A stretch of DNA of 64,000 nucleotides from Actinoplanes cyaneus (GTDB lineage: Bacteria > Actinomycetota > Actinomycetes > Mycobacteriales > Micromonosporaceae). The notes under the pieces are model-generated. The model did not search any database. It was not told where the DNA came from and saw nothing but the letters and a program-made list of their open reading frames with translations. The DNA lies in the NCBI RefSeq assembly GCF_016862095.1, contig NZ_BOMH01000001.1, positions 62,001 through 126,000 of the forward strand, written 5' to 3'. Below, piece by piece: positions 33,562-42,965 of the stretch. Made by a program: the position numbers and the translations under genes. The stretch's first letter is position 1. Each line of letters begins with the position of its first letter.

Positions 33562-34199
33562 CGTGCCGTCTCGTTTCGGGGGCGTCGCCGGCAGCGGCGC
33601 GCGGCCGGCGTCAGGGGGTGCGGGGGCAGGGCGATTGCCGGGACTGCCAGCAGCCACCAGCCGGTCCGGATCGCGACGGCGGTCAGCCCCGCACGCAGCA
33701 GCAGCTCGGCGACGGCGTGCCATCGGGCGCGCTCGGGCGGGACACCGCGCTCGAGCCAGAGCCGCAACCGGTCGAACGACCAGGCGGTGGCCCAGCCGAA
33801 GAGCGGCCCGAACACCAGGTCGAGCAGGCGGCCGGGGCGTCCCCAGCGGGCGCGGTAGGCGTACCCGGTAAGGAATCGCACCCCGTCGCCGAGCGGCACA
33901 TATCGCCAGTAGCCCGAGCCGTCGCGGATCAGCGACCGTACGTCGCCGGAGCCGAACCGCAACGCCGACACCGCGCTCCCGTCCGGCCGGCGCCGCTCGC
34001 CGCTGTGCACGCCGTGCCCGGCGATCTCCACGCCGGGCAGCACCGCGGTGGCGTAGGTGAACGCCCCGGGCTCGCCGGGCACCGGGTCGATGCGCCCGAA
34101 CCGGACATCCCACCGCGCGTGCTCGCGCGGATCCTGGGTCGCGGCCCAGAGCCGGTCCATCGGCGCCGCGATCACCGTCTCCACGTAGATCCTGGCCAT
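33558..34199 (-). CDS. SRPBCC-family (START-like) protein with C-terminal hydrophobic segment
   Basis: Protein of 213 aa. The first 150 residues look like an SRPBCC/polyketide-cyclase-like ligand-binding fold (RIYVETVIAAPMDRLWAATQ, WDVRFGRIDPV). A hydrophobic stretch near residues 170-195 (AVAIRTGWWLLAVPAIALPP) may be membrane-inserted. ATG 34199 has GGGAGG upstream; a TTG two codons earlier is unlikely. First gene of a two-gene operon; a twin operator lies 19-61 bp upstream. Confidence 0.78.
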   Translation of the reverse strand: MARIYVETVIAAPMDRLWAATQDPREHARWDVRFGRIDPVPGEPGAFTYATAVLPGVEIAGHGVHSGERRRPDGSAVSALRFGSGDVRSLIRDGSGYWRYVPLGDGVRFLTGYAYRARWGRPGRLLDLVFGPLFGWATAWSFDRLRLWLERGVPPERARWHAVAELLLRAGLTAVAIRTGWWLLAVPAIALPPHPLTPAARRCRRRPRNETAR

Positions 34200-34217
34200 A
34201 CTCAACCTCCCGCAGAC

Positions 34218-34233
34218 TTGAGCGACTGCTCAA
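34218..34233. promoter_or_regulatory. TetR-type operator, copy 1
   Basis: TTGAGCGACTGCTCAA: arms TTGAGC/GCTCAA pair exactly. It lies 19 bp before the SRPBCC start, with a second copy 27 bp away centre to centre. This is the usual form of a TetR-family site. No TetR gene occurs in the window. Confidence 0.65.
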
Positions 34234-34244
34234 ACCTAACAGTT

Positions 34245-34260
34245 TTGAGCGATCGCTCAA
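34245..34260. promoter_or_regulatory. TetR-type operator, copy 2 (perfect palindrome)
   Basis: TTGAGCGATCGCTCAA is a perfect 16-bp palindrome and shares 14 of 16 bases with copy 1. A pair this close suggests two regulator dimers. It could control the SRPBCC/DUF4166 operon and perhaps the ligase gene to the right. Confidence 0.7.
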
Positions 34261-34397
34261 GAGGCTGACCGAAATCGGCCACGACCTTCCAAGGTCAACT
34301 TCCTTCCGGCGTACGTCGTGAGCCGCCCCGGCTTTTGTCGTACCCGTCCGGTATCAAGGTCGAGGACACCGCAACCCTGCGAGGAAACGAGCGCACC

Positions 34398-36497
34398 ATG
34401 CCTGCCGAGCCCGAGATCGCCCCTGTCGTCGACGCGGCGCACGCCCAGCCGTTCGACACCGCCGACGACTACCGTGCGGCGATCGAGCGGGTGCGGGCGG
34501 CCGCGTCGTCCTACTACGCCGGCGCCGACCTGGCGATGGACGACGCGACGTATGACGCGCTGCTGGCCCGGGTGACCGCGACCGAGGCGGCGCAGCCCGG
34601 CTGGGTGGTGGCGGACTCCCCCGCCGACGTCGTCGGGGCCGGCGGTGGCGTGACCGGCGACGTCGAGCACAGCACCCCGATGCTGAGTCTGGCGAACGTG
34701 TTCGACGAGGAGGAGCTGCGCGCCTGGGCGGCCCGTCTCGACCGGGTGCTGGGCCGGCCGGCCGCCGGTTACACGGTCGAGCCGAAGATCGACGGCATGG
34801 CCATCGCCGCGCGCTACGTCGACGGCGCGCTCGTGCAAGTCGCCACGCGCGGCGACGGGCGCGCCGGGGAGGACGTGACCGCGCAGGCCCGCGCGATCGC
34901 CGGCCTCCCCGCCCGGCTGGCGGAACCGGTGACGGTCGAGGTGCGCGGCGAGGTCTTCATGACCGACGACGACTTCGCCAGGGCCAACGAGTTGCGCACG
35001 GCCCACGGCGGCCGGCCGTTCGCCAACCCGCGCAACGCCGCCGCCGGCACACTGCGCGCGCAGGACCGGGCCTATGTGGCGCCGCTGTCCTTCCTGGCCT
35101 ACGCGGTGCACGACTTGCCCGGCGGCGAGGGCCTGACGCACAGCGCCGCGATGGCCGCGATCGCCGGGCTGGGCGTCTCCACCACCGGCGGCTCGGCGGC
35201 CGGCATGGCGAGCTGCGCCGGCGTGGACGAGCTGGTCGGCGCGATCGCGAGCCTCGGCGCGCTGCGCGACAAGCTCGGCTTCGACATCGACGGCGTGGTG
35301 ATCAAGGCGGACTCCCCCGCCGACCGGGACGCGGCCGGGTCGTCCAGCCGCGCGCCGCGCTGGGCCGTCGCGTACAAGTTCCCCGCCGACACCCGCACCA
35401 GCCGCCTGGTCGGCATCGAGGTGCAGGTCGGGCGCACCGGCCTGATCACCCCGGTCGCGGTGATCGAGCCGGTGCAGGTCGGCGGCGTGGTGGTCACCTC
35501 GGCCACCCTGCACAACTTCGGTGACCTGGTCCGGCGGGACGTGCGGGTCGGCGACACGGTCTTCGTCCGGCGGGCCGGCGAGGTGATCCCCGAGATCACC
35601 GGCGCCAAGCTGGACGAGCGCCCGGCGGATTCCGTGCCGTTCGCGGCGCCCGAGGTCTGCCCGCGCTGCGGCGGCGCCATCGACCGGTCGCAGAAGCGGT
35701 GGCGGTGCGCCCAGGGCCGGGCGTGCGGCGCGGCCGAATCCCTGGCGTACTTCGCGGCGCGCGACTCGATGGACATCGAGGGCCTCGGCGACAAGGTGAT
35801 CCGCGCCCTGGTCGCGGCCGGGATGGTCACCGACCCGGCCGACCTCTACGACCTGGACGTCGAGGCGGTGTCCCAGCTGGAACGGCTCGGGCGCACCTCG
35901 GCGGCGAAACTGATCGCGAACATCGAGAGCTCCAAGCGGCAGCCGCTGTCCCGGGTGCTGACCGGGCTGGGTGTGCGGATGACCGGCCGGTCGATGTCGC
36001 GGCGGCTGGCCCGGCACTTCGGCTCGATGGAGGCACTGTGCGCGGCGACCGTCGAGCAGTTGCAGCAGGTCGAGGCGGTCGGGCCGGAACGCGCGGCGAC
36101 GATCGCGGCGGAACTCGCGGAACTCGCGCCGGTGATCGGGAAGCTGGCCGCGCGCGGCATCACCCTGGTGGAGCCGGGCGTGACGCCGTTCGCCGAGGCC
36201 GAGGCAGGCGCTCCCGATCCGGCCGACGCGGTGGACCTGCCGCTGCGGAAGGAGGACGGGTCGCCGATGACCGTCGTCGTCACCGGCTCGGTTCCCGGCC
36301 TGACCCGCAACGAGGGGAACGAGGCTGTCGAGCGGCTGGGCGGGAAGTCGTCCGGGTCGGTCTCCAAGCGGACCGACCTCGTCGTGGTCGGCGACGGCGC
36401 GGGCTCGAAAGCGGCGAAGGCCGAGGAGCTGGGGCTGCGGATCATGCCGGCCGACGAGTTCGCGGAGCTGCTGGCCGCGCACGTCGCCGCGAGCTGA
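34398..36497 (+). CDS. ligA: NAD-dependent DNA ligase
   Basis: Seals nicks in duplex DNA with NAD as cofactor, 699 aa. Order: Ia/adenylation domain with nucleotide-binding Lys130 in EPKIDGMA, OB fold, zinc finger (Cys421, Cys424, Cys437, Cys443), helix-hairpin-helix segments (GLGDKVI, RVLTGLGVRMTG, QQVEAVGPERAATIA) and a C-terminal BRCT domain (about 620-699). All key residues are present. ATG 34398 gives MPAEPEIAP; earlier in-frame codons fall in the regulatory region. Actinobacteria often have a second, diverged LigA; whether this is the main or a second copy cannot be told here. Confidence 0.95.
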   Translation: MPAEPEIAPVVDAAHAQPFDTADDYRAAIERVRAAASSYYAGADLAMDDATYDALLARVTATEAAQPGWVVADSPADVVGAGGGVTGDVEHSTPMLSLANVFDEEELRAWAARLDRVLGRPAAGYTVEPKIDGMAIAARYVDGALVQVATRGDGRAGEDVTAQARAIAGLPARLAEPVTVEVRGEVFMTDDDFARANELRTAHGGRPFANPRNAAAGTLRAQDRAYVAPLSFLAYAVHDLPGGEGLTHSAAMAAIAGLGVSTTGGSAAGMASCAGVDELVGAIASLGALRDKLGFDIDGVVIKADSPADRDAAGSSSRAPRWAVAYKFPADTRTSRLVGIEVQVGRTGLITPVAVIEPVQVGGVVVTSATLHNFGDLVRRDVRVGDTVFVRRAGEVIPEITGAKLDERPADSVPFAAPEVCPRCGGAIDRSQKRWRCAQGRACGAAESLAYFAARDSMDIEGLGDKVIRALVAAGMVTDPADLYDLDVEAVSQLERLGRTSAAKLIANIESSKRQPLSRVLTGLGVRMTGRSMSRRLARHFGSMEALCAATVEQLQQVEAVGPERAATIAAELAELAPVIGKLAARGITLVEPGVTPFAEAEAGAPDPADAVDLPLRKEDGSPMTVVVTGSVPGLTRNEGNEAVERLGGKSSGSVSKRTDLVVVGDGAGSKAAKAEELGLRIMPADEFAELLAAHVAAS

Positions 36498-36588
36498 CCG
36501 GCGCTGCCGGGGAGCCGGCCCGGGCTCACCGCGGGTGAGTATCCGTACTCACGCGCCGCACCACCCGATCAGTAGGCTGATCATCGAC

Positions 36589-38487
36589 ATGAGTGAGCGA
36601 GCGGCACACCGGTGGACAGTCCTGGCCGGGCTCGGCGGCTGCCTGCTGATCGTGGTGGACCGGTCCTCGGGCGCGACCCCGACGAACCTTCTCGCTCCGG
36701 CCGTCGTGGTGTCGCTGCTGCTGGTGCGTCGCTGGCCCGTCCTGCTGCTCGCCGGCGTGGCACTGATCCCGGCGGCGCCCGCCGTGGCCTTCGCCCCGCT
36801 GGTCGTCGGCGTGCTCGGCGCCGCGCAGAGCCTGCTGGACCGGGGCGCGCCTGGGCGGGGCGCCGGGCTGACCGGGGTGGCGACCGGCGCGCTGCTGTTC
36901 GGCGATGCGCTCGCCGGGCAGGACCGTCCCGCTCCAATCGCGCTGCTGGTGATCGGAGCGGCCGTCGTGCTGGTAGCCGGGGCGGCTGTCGTACCGGCGG
37001 CCGGGGCTGCCGTGGCTGCCGGGGCTGCCGGGGTGACCCCGCTGCCCGCGGTCCGGTCCCGGACGCCGGCCACCGGCTGGACCGCCGGACGCGTACGGCT
37101 GATGGCCGGCGCCGCGACGGCGGCTTTCCTGATCTCGCCGGTGTCCCTGGACGTGATCGGGCGCCTCGGGCTGTGGCTCGGGGTCGGCGAGAGCACCTTC
37201 GACCACTATCCGCTGGCCCGGGTCGCGATCACCGGCACGGTGGTCCTGATGATCGGTATCGGTCTCGCCGCGGTCGCCGGGAAGTGGTCGCTGGCCGGCG
37301 CGGCGGCTGCCGCCACGGTCCAGATCGGCGTGTCGGCGCCACTGGCGCTCGCCGTCGCCGCGCTCGCCGGGACGGTCGTGTCACCCTGGCCGGGCGCGAT
37401 CGCCGGCGTCGCGGCGGGTGCGGCCGTCGCCGCGACCAGGTGGCGGGTCCCGGCCGCGGCGCTGCTGACGGTCGGGGCCGCCTCGGCCCTGTTCATCGCG
37501 TACGAGGCAGCCGGTGGCCACCCCGAGAAAGCCGTCGGCCAGCATCGGGTGCTGCCGGCCCTGGTTTTGCTCGTGCTGGTCACCGCGGCCGCCACGGCGG
37601 TGACGGGCGCGATCGCGCCGGTCCTCGCCGGGCGCGGGGCGATCCCGGCCGCGCTGGGCCCGCTGGCCGGCACGCTGACGCTCGGCGGGATGTTCGCGAC
37701 CCAGGTCAGTTTCGTGCGGGGCCGCACCCCTGTCGACTTCACCACGGCGCCGGTGCCGCACATGGTCACCGCCGGTTACCTGCTGCTGGCCGCGGGCGCC
37801 GCGGTCGGTGGCCTCGGCGTGGCGCACCACATCACCGAGCGGTGGGCCGAGCGTCAACGCGCCGAGCTGATCCGGCTGGAGGCGGCGGCCGCGGAACGGG
37901 ACCGGCTGGCCCGCCCCATCCACGACGGCGTGCTGCAGGTGCTCGCCCTGGTGCAGCGCGAGGGCGCCGGTCTCGGCGGCTCCGGCGCGCGCCTCGCGGA
38001 GCTGGCCGCCGAGCAGGAGGTGGCGCTGCGCACCCTGCTCAGCGGCGGAGGCTCGCTCGCCGGCCCGGCACCGGGGGACGATCTGCGGGCGGCCCTGCTC
38101 GCGCTCGCCACGCCGGCGGTGGAGGTGGCCGCGCCGGCCACGCCGGTGGTGTTCCCGGCCGCCGGCGAGGTGGTCGCGGCGGTCCGGGCTGCGCTGGAGA
38201 ACGTGGTCCGGCACGCCGGCCCGGGCGCCCGGGCCTGGGTCCTGCTGGAAGATGAGAGCCAGGACGAGGGTGGCGGCGTGCGCGTGACGGTACGCGACGA
38301 CGGCGCCGGCTTCGTGATGTCCCGGCTGGACGAGGCGGCGCGCGCCGGCCGGCTGGGCGTGGCCCAGTCGATGCGCGGTCGTATCCGCGACCTCGGCGGC
38401 ACCACCACGATCCACAGCAGCCCGGGGCAGGGCACCGAGGTGGAGTTCTGGATCCCGCGCCGCGCGCGGCGACAGCGCGGCGGCTGA
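36589..38487 (+). CDS. Multi-pass membrane histidine kinase (MacS/NarX-like HATPase)
   Basis: Sensor kinase of 632 aa. The first 400 residues hold about twelve hydrophobic, Ala/Val-rich segments. A dimerisation helix follows with His445 in RPIHDGVLQVLALVQREG, then a HATPase_c domain (ALENVVRHAGPGARAW, VRDDGAGF, RGRIRDLGGTTTIHSSPGQG). Its layout matches the MacS-type kinases of actinomycetes as I recall them. No response regulator adjoins it, so its partner is elsewhere. ATG 36589 is my choice; a GTG 18 codons earlier is possible. It converges on the next gene with a 10-bp gap. Confidence 0.85.
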   Translation: MSERAAHRWTVLAGLGGCLLIVVDRSSGATPTNLLAPAVVVSLLLVRRWPVLLLAGVALIPAAPAVAFAPLVVGVLGAAQSLLDRGAPGRGAGLTGVATGALLFGDALAGQDRPAPIALLVIGAAVVLVAGAAVVPAAGAAVAAGAAGVTPLPAVRSRTPATGWTAGRVRLMAGAATAAFLISPVSLDVIGRLGLWLGVGESTFDHYPLARVAITGTVVLMIGIGLAAVAGKWSLAGAAAAATVQIGVSAPLALAVAALAGTVVSPWPGAIAGVAAGAAVAATRWRVPAAALLTVGAASALFIAYEAAGGHPEKAVGQHRVLPALVLLVLVTAAATAVTGAIAPVLAGRGAIPAALGPLAGTLTLGGMFATQVSFVRGRTPVDFTTAPVPHMVTAGYLLLAAGAAVGGLGVAHHITERWAERQRAELIRLEAAAAERDRLARPIHDGVLQVLALVQREGAGLGGSGARLAELAAEQEVALRTLLSGGGSLAGPAPGDDLRAALLALATPAVEVAAPATPVVFPAAGEVVAAVRAALENVVRHAGPGARAWVLLEDESQDEGGGVRVTVRDDGAGFVMSRLDEAARAGRLGVAQSMRGRIRDLGGTTTIHSSPGQGTEVEFWIPRRARRQRGG

Positions 38488-38497
38488 AGGCGCTCCG

Positions 38498-38959
38498 TCA
38501 GGGGCGGCGGGACTGCCTGCGGCGCCGCCACCCGGCGATGCCGGCGACGATCTCGTCGCGGTAGAAGTGCAGGGTGAGCCCGGGCGAGATCAGCATGACG
38601 GCCACCCCCGCGATCGCCGGGAAGAGCAGCTCGGCGCCGGAGTCGGTCCAGGCGGCCGTCGCGTCCGGCCCGCTGACGATCGCCGGGACCGGACCGGTCG
38701 GACGCTGCGCCGGCCGGTAACGGATGCGCACGTCGTCGATGCGCAACCCGCCGCCGGTGAAGACGCCGCGGCACTCCCAGCCGTCGTCCTTGGACCCGTC
38801 CTCGACCCACACGCAGTCCCGGAACGGCGCGACCTGGCCGGGCTGCCCGACGAAGTACGCCTTCGCCTGGTCGTAACCGGCCGAGTAGAGGATCGCCGTG
38901 CCGGTGGCCAGCGGAATGGCCAGCACCCCCGCGATGAACAACTCGTGCCAGTACTTCAT
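38498..38959 (-). CDS. Small membrane protein of unknown function, two helices
   Basis: Protein of 153 aa with a hydrophobic helix at about residues 8-28 (FIAGVLAIPLATGTAILYSAG) and another near 115-135 (LLFPAIAGVAVMLISPGLTL), and a short extracytoplasmic loop between them with two Cys (DCVWVEDG, WECRG) that may form a disulfide. ATG 38959 overlaps the acetyltransferase stop by 4 bp, so it belongs to that operon. No family was recognised. Confidence 0.72.
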   Translation of the reverse strand: MKYWHELFIAGVLAIPLATGTAILYSAGYDQAKAYFVGQPGQVAPFRDCVWVEDGSKDDGWECRGVFTGGGLRIDDVRIRYRPAQRPTGPVPAIVSGPDATAAWTDSGAELLFPAIAGVAVMLISPGLTLHFYRDEIVAGIAGWRRRRQSRRP

Positions 38960-39549
38960 GCCTCGGTGAGCACCCCGCCGGCCTCGGTGTACGAGGCGCC
39001 CGTCTCCGGGCACACCCACCCGCCGTCGCCCTTCGGGGTCAGCGGCTTGCCCGCCTTGCCGACCCACCCGATCCGGCGAGCCGGCACGCCCACGACCAGC
39101 GCGAAGTCCGGCACGTCCTTGGTCACCACGGCGCCCGCCGCGACCAGCGCCCACCGGCCGACGGTCACCGGGGCGACGCAGACCGCCCGCGCGCCGATCG
39201 CCGCGCCCTCGCCGATCGTCACGCCGACCGCGGTCCAGTCGTGACCGTCCTTGAGCCGGCCGTCCGGGGTTACCGAACGCGGGTACTCGTCGTTGGTGAG
39301 CACGGCGGCCGGGCCGATGAACACGCCGTCGGCGAGCCTGGCCGGCTCGTAGACCAGTGCGTGGTTCTGCAGCTTGACGTTGTCGCCGATCGTCACGCCC
39401 GGACCGACGTACGCCCCTCGTCCGATGGTGCAGTTGCCGCCGAGCACAGCACCCTCGCGGATCTGGGCGAGGTGCCAGATCCGGGTGCCGGGGCCGATCT
39501 CGGCGCGGGAGTCCACATCGGCCGTCGGAGCCACCGTCACGTCGGTCAT
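38956..39549 (-). CDS. Hexapeptide-repeat acetyltransferase, WbpD-like
   Basis: Left-handed beta-helix acyltransferase of 197 aa. The coil repeats are clear (IGPGTRIWHLAQIREGAVLG, IGRGAYVGPGVTIGDNVKLQ, GEGAAIGARAVCVAPVTVGR). The C-terminal tail with VCPETGASY is typical of WbpD, which acetylates the 3-amino group of UDP-2-acetamido-3-amino-glucuronate in bacterial glycan synthesis. It is divergent from the Gfo/Idh oxidoreductase and shares its promoter region. Exact substrate is inferred from neighbours. Confidence 0.88.
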   Translation of the reverse strand: MTDVTVAPTADVDSRAEIGPGTRIWHLAQIREGAVLGGNCTIGRGAYVGPGVTIGDNVKLQNHALVYEPARLADGVFIGPAAVLTNDEYPRSVTPDGRLKDGHDWTAVGVTIGEGAAIGARAVCVAPVTVGRWALVAAGAVVTKDVPDFALVVGVPARRIGWVGKAGKPLTPKGDGGWVCPETGASYTEAGGVLTEA

Positions 39550-39778
39550 GGAAAGCCTTTCACCTCTGGTCGCGCACAGGGTAGCGGAGGCCCTGCCGGT
39601 GCTATGTCAGGAAGGCGACGCGAGACCCTCAAGTGACCGTTGGTCTAACCGGAACGGCCGAACGGATCGGCTTTCGCCGCGGGCGCGCGGGATTCCGACA
39701 TGGACCTGGCGTCACTCCTAAGGGGATCGATAGCTTGCCAAGGGTTCGCCATGCCCGACCACAGAAACGGGAAGTCTG

Positions 39779-40837
39779 TTGAACGCGTCCGAGCCGATCG
39801 GGATCGCCGTCATCGGGGCCGGGTACTGGGGCCCCAACCTCGTCCGCAACTTCCAGGGCAGCACCCGGTTCCGGCTGCGGTGGCTCTGCGACCTCGACGT
39901 CGAACGGGCCCACCGTGTCCTCGGCGGTTACTCCACCGTGCAGGTCACCGCCGACCTGGAGGAGGTGCTCGCCGACCCGGCCGTGCAGGCCGTCGCGATC
40001 GCCACCCCGGCCGGCACCCACCTCAAGGTGGCGTTGTCCGCGCTGCGCGCCGGCAAGCACGTCCTCGTGGAGAAGCCCCTCGCTGCCACGTACGAGGAAG
40101 GCCTTCAGCTCGTCGAGGAGGCCGACGAGCGCGGGCTGACCCTGATGTGCGACCACACCTACTGCTACACGCCGGCCGTGCTGCGCATCCGCGAGTTGCT
40201 GCACTCCGGCGAGCTCGGCGAACTGCACTTCCTCGACTCCGTACGGATCAATCTCGGTCTCGTCCAGCGCGACATCGACGTCCTGTGGGACCTCGCGCCG
40301 CACGACCTGTCGATCCTGGACTTCGTGCTGCCCCCGGGGGTCACCCCGGTGGCCGTCGCGGCGCACGGCGCGGACGGGATCGGCGCCGGCCGGGCGTGCG
40401 TGGCGTACCTGACGCTGAAGCTGTCCAACGGCGCGATCGCGCACATCCACGTGAACTGGCTGTCCCCCGTGAAGATCCGCACCGCGATCTTCGGCGGCTC
40501 CAAGCGCACGCTCGTGTGGGACGACCTGAACCCCAGCCAGCGGCTGGCCATCTACGACCGGGGCGTCGACGTGGCGTCCACGGACGAGCTCGGCGACGAG
40601 CAGCGCCGGGACATCCTGATCTCGTACCGCTCCGGCGACATGGTCGCGCCGGCGCTCACCGAGCGGGAGGCGCTGCGCACCATGGTCGACGAGTACGCGC
40701 GGGCGATCACCACCAAGACGCCCGCACTCACCGACGGCCGCTCCGGGCTGCGGGTACTGGAGCTGCTGCAGGCGGCCTCCCGTAGCCTCGCCGAGGGCGG
40801 CACGATGATCACGATCGACGAAGGGCACATGGCGTGA
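39779..40837 (+). CDS. Gfo/Idh/MocA-family oxidoreductase, WbpB-like
   Basis: NAD-dependent sugar dehydrogenase of 352 aa. Rossmann start IAVIGAGYWGPNLVRNF, catalytic-region motif VLVEKPLA, and MCDHTYCYTPAV, DLAPHDLSIL are characteristic of the WbpB/Gfo group that oxidises the 3-OH of UDP-sugars. The start is a TTG at 39779 with GGGAAG upstream. It overlaps the epimerase by 4 bp. With a DegT aminotransferase and the WbpD-like enzyme it gives the oxidise-aminate-acetylate scheme. Confidence 0.9.
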   Translation: MNASEPIGIAVIGAGYWGPNLVRNFQGSTRFRLRWLCDLDVERAHRVLGGYSTVQVTADLEEVLADPAVQAVAIATPAGTHLKVALSALRAGKHVLVEKPLAATYEEGLQLVEEADERGLTLMCDHTYCYTPAVLRIRELLHSGELGELHFLDSVRINLGLVQRDIDVLWDLAPHDLSILDFVLPPGVTPVAVAAHGADGIGAGRACVAYLTLKLSNGAIAHIHVNWLSPVKIRTAIFGGSKRTLVWDDLNPSQRLAIYDRGVDVASTDELGDEQRRDILISYRSGDMVAPALTEREALRTMVDEYARAITTKTPALTDGRSGLRVLELLQAASRSLAEGGTMITIDEGHMA

Positions 40838-41799
40838 CGGCTGTATCGATCGAGGGCGCGCGCGCCCTGGTCACCGGCGGGGCGGGCACCATCGGCTCGC
40901 ACGTGGTCGACGAACTCGTCCGTGGCGGCGCCGCGGAGATCGTCGTCCTGGACAACTTCGTGCGCGGCCGGCGGGAGAACCTGACCTGGGCGCGCGAGAA
41001 CGGCCCGGTCACGCTGGTCGAGGGCGACATCCGCGACGTCGACCTGGTGCGTTCCGTGACCGCGGGCAAGGACCTGGTGTTCCACCTGGCCGCGATCCGG
41101 ATCACGCAGTGCGCCGAGGAGCCGCGGCTGGCCAACGAGGTGCTCGTCGACGGCACGTTCAACGTGATCGAGGCGGCCGCCGAGGCCGGCGTGAAGAAGC
41201 TGATCGCGTCGTCGTCCGCGTCGGTCTACGGCCTGGCCGAGCAGTTCCCGACCACCGAGCGCCACCACCCGTACAACAACGACACGTTCTACGGCGCGGC
41301 GAAGGCGTTCAACGAGGCCACGCTGCGCAGCTTCAAGGCCATGAAGGACCTGGACTACGTGGCGCTGCGGTACTTCAACGTCTACGGCCCGCGGATGGAC
41401 ATCTTCGGTCTCTACACCGAGGTGCTGATCCGCTGGATGGAGCGCATCGAGTCCGGCACTCCCCCGCTGATCCTCGGCGACGGCCTGCAGACCATGGACT
41501 TCGTGCACGTGGCCGACATCGCCCGCGCCAACATCCTGGCCGCGACGGCCGACGTCACCGACGACGTGTTCAACATCGCGTCCGGCGAGGAGACCAGCCT
41601 CAAGGACCTGGCCGCCGCGCTGTCCGCGGCCATGAAGTCGGACCTGGCGCCCGAGCACGGCCCGGCCCGCGCGGTCAACGGCGTCACCCGCCGGCTCGCC
41701 GAGGTCGAGCACACCTACGAGACGATCGGCTTCCGCGCCGAGATCGGCCTCACCGAGGGTCTCAAGGGGCTCGTCGACTGGTGGCGGTCCTCCAAGTGA
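40834..41799 (+). CDS. NAD-dependent sugar epimerase/dehydratase (extended SDR)
   Basis: Extended SDR of 321 aa acting on nucleotide sugars. The NAD loop reads GGAGTIGSH (usually GGAGFIGSH), the active site has SSSASVYG and YGAAK (YxxxK), and RYFNVYGPRM is present. The GTG start overlaps the oxidoreductase stop. Probably epimerises or oxidises the UDP-sugar in this pathway. The F-to-T change in the loop is tolerated in some SDRs. Confidence 0.9.
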   Translation: MTAVSIEGARALVTGGAGTIGSHVVDELVRGGAAEIVVLDNFVRGRRENLTWARENGPVTLVEGDIRDVDLVRSVTAGKDLVFHLAAIRITQCAEEPRLANEVLVDGTFNVIEAAAEAGVKKLIASSSASVYGLAEQFPTTERHHPYNNDTFYGAAKAFNEATLRSFKAMKDLDYVALRYFNVYGPRMDIFGLYTEVLIRWMERIESGTPPLILGDGLQTMDFVHVADIARANILAATADVTDDVFNIASGEETSLKDLAAALSAAMKSDLAPEHGPARAVNGVTRRLAEVEHTYETIGFRAEIGLTEGLKGLVDWWRSSK

Positions 41800-42917
41800 T
41801 CCCCGTCATGATCCCCATGCTCGGGGAGGAGGAGGCGCAGGCCGCCGCGGACGCCGTCCGCTCCGGCTGGGTCGCCCAGGGGCCCCGGGTCAAGCAGTTC
41901 GAGCAGGAGTTCGCGGCGACCGTCGGCGCCGGCCACGGCGTCGCGGTCAGTTCCTGCACGACCGGCCTGCACCTGTCGCTGGTGCTCCTCGATCTGCGGC
42001 CCGGCGACGAGGTGATCGTGCCGTCGCTGTCGTTCATCGCCACCGCGAACGCGGTCCGCTACGTCGGCGCCACCCCGATCTTCGCCGACGTCGACCTCGC
42101 CACCGGCAACCTGACCGTCGACACGATCGACGCGGTCCGCACCGACCGGACCCGCGCGATCATCGCGGTGCACCAGGGCGGCGTGCCGTTCGACACGGCC
42201 GCCGTCCGCAAGGCCGCCGCCGACTGGGGCGTCGCGCTGGTCGAGGACGCCGCCTGCGCCGCCGGTTCGACCGTTTACGGTCAGCCGGCCGGCACCGGCG
42301 CCGCCATCGCCGCGTGGTCGTTCCACCCGCGCAAGGTGCTCACCACCGGTGAGGGCGGGATGGTCACGGTCGACGACGCCGAGGTCGCGGTGCGCCTGCG
42401 CCGGCTGCGCGAGCACGGCATGAACGTGTCCGCCGCCGACCGGCACGCCAGCTCACAGCCGGTGCTGGAGGCGTACCTGGAGACCGCCTACAACTACCGG
42501 ATGACCGACATCCAGGCCGCGGTGGGCCTGGTGCAGCTCGGCCGGCTCGCCGGTCTGGTCACGCAGCGCCGCGAACTGGCCGCCCGTTACCAGGAGTTGC
42601 TGTCCGGCATCGACGGCCTGGTGCCGGTGCGGGACCCGGCCCACGGGACGACCAACTTCCAGTCGTTCTGGGTGCTGATCGACCGGCCGTACCGCACCGG
42701 CCGTGACGACGTCCTGGCCGAGCTGGCAACCCGCGGCGTCTCGGCGCGGCGCGGCATCATGGCCTCGCACCTGGAGCCGGCCTATGCCGACGTCACGCCG
42801 GGCCCGCTCCCGGTCACCGAGAGGATCACCCGCGATTCCCTGATCCTCCCCCTGCACCACAAGGTGACCGAAGACGATCAGCAATTCATCGTCGACATCT
42901 TGCGCGAGCTCGCCTGA
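41796..42917 (+). CDS. DegT/DnrJ/EryC1-family sugar aminotransferase
   Basis: PLP-dependent aminotransferase of 373 aa. PLP Lys180 lies in AWSFHPRKVLTTGEGG; other motifs are SGWVAQGPRVKQFE, GDEVIVPSLSF and NYRMTDIQAAVG. It aminates a keto-sugar nucleotide with Glu as donor. GTG 41796 overlaps the epimerase stop; ATG 41808 is possible. A second member of this family lies at 49286-50395, so two amino groups may be installed. Confidence 0.92.
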   Translation: MIPVMIPMLGEEEAQAAADAVRSGWVAQGPRVKQFEQEFAATVGAGHGVAVSSCTTGLHLSLVLLDLRPGDEVIVPSLSFIATANAVRYVGATPIFADVDLATGNLTVDTIDAVRTDRTRAIIAVHQGGVPFDTAAVRKAAADWGVALVEDAACAAGSTVYGQPAGTGAAIAAWSFHPRKVLTTGEGGMVTVDDAEVAVRLRRLREHGMNVSAADRHASSQPVLEAYLETAYNYRMTDIQAAVGLVQLGRLAGLVTQRRELAARYQELLSGIDGLVPVRDPAHGTTNFQSFWVLIDRPYRTGRDDVLAELATRGVSARRGIMASHLEPAYADVTPGPLPVTERITRDSLILPLHHKVTEDDQQFIVDILRELA

Positions 42918-42933
42918 TCCTCGAGGCGCGAGA

Positions 42934-42965
42934 ATAGGCGGGGCCGATTCGCCGGTCTCGCCTAT
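42934..42965 (+). terminator. Candidate hairpin terminator after the sugar operon
   Basis: ATAGGCG and CGCCTAT pair exactly around an 18-base loop, 17 bp after the aminotransferase stop. Followed by a short T-containing stretch (CGTTTCCCATTTACATTC), so termination is plausible but not certain. Confidence 0.35.
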
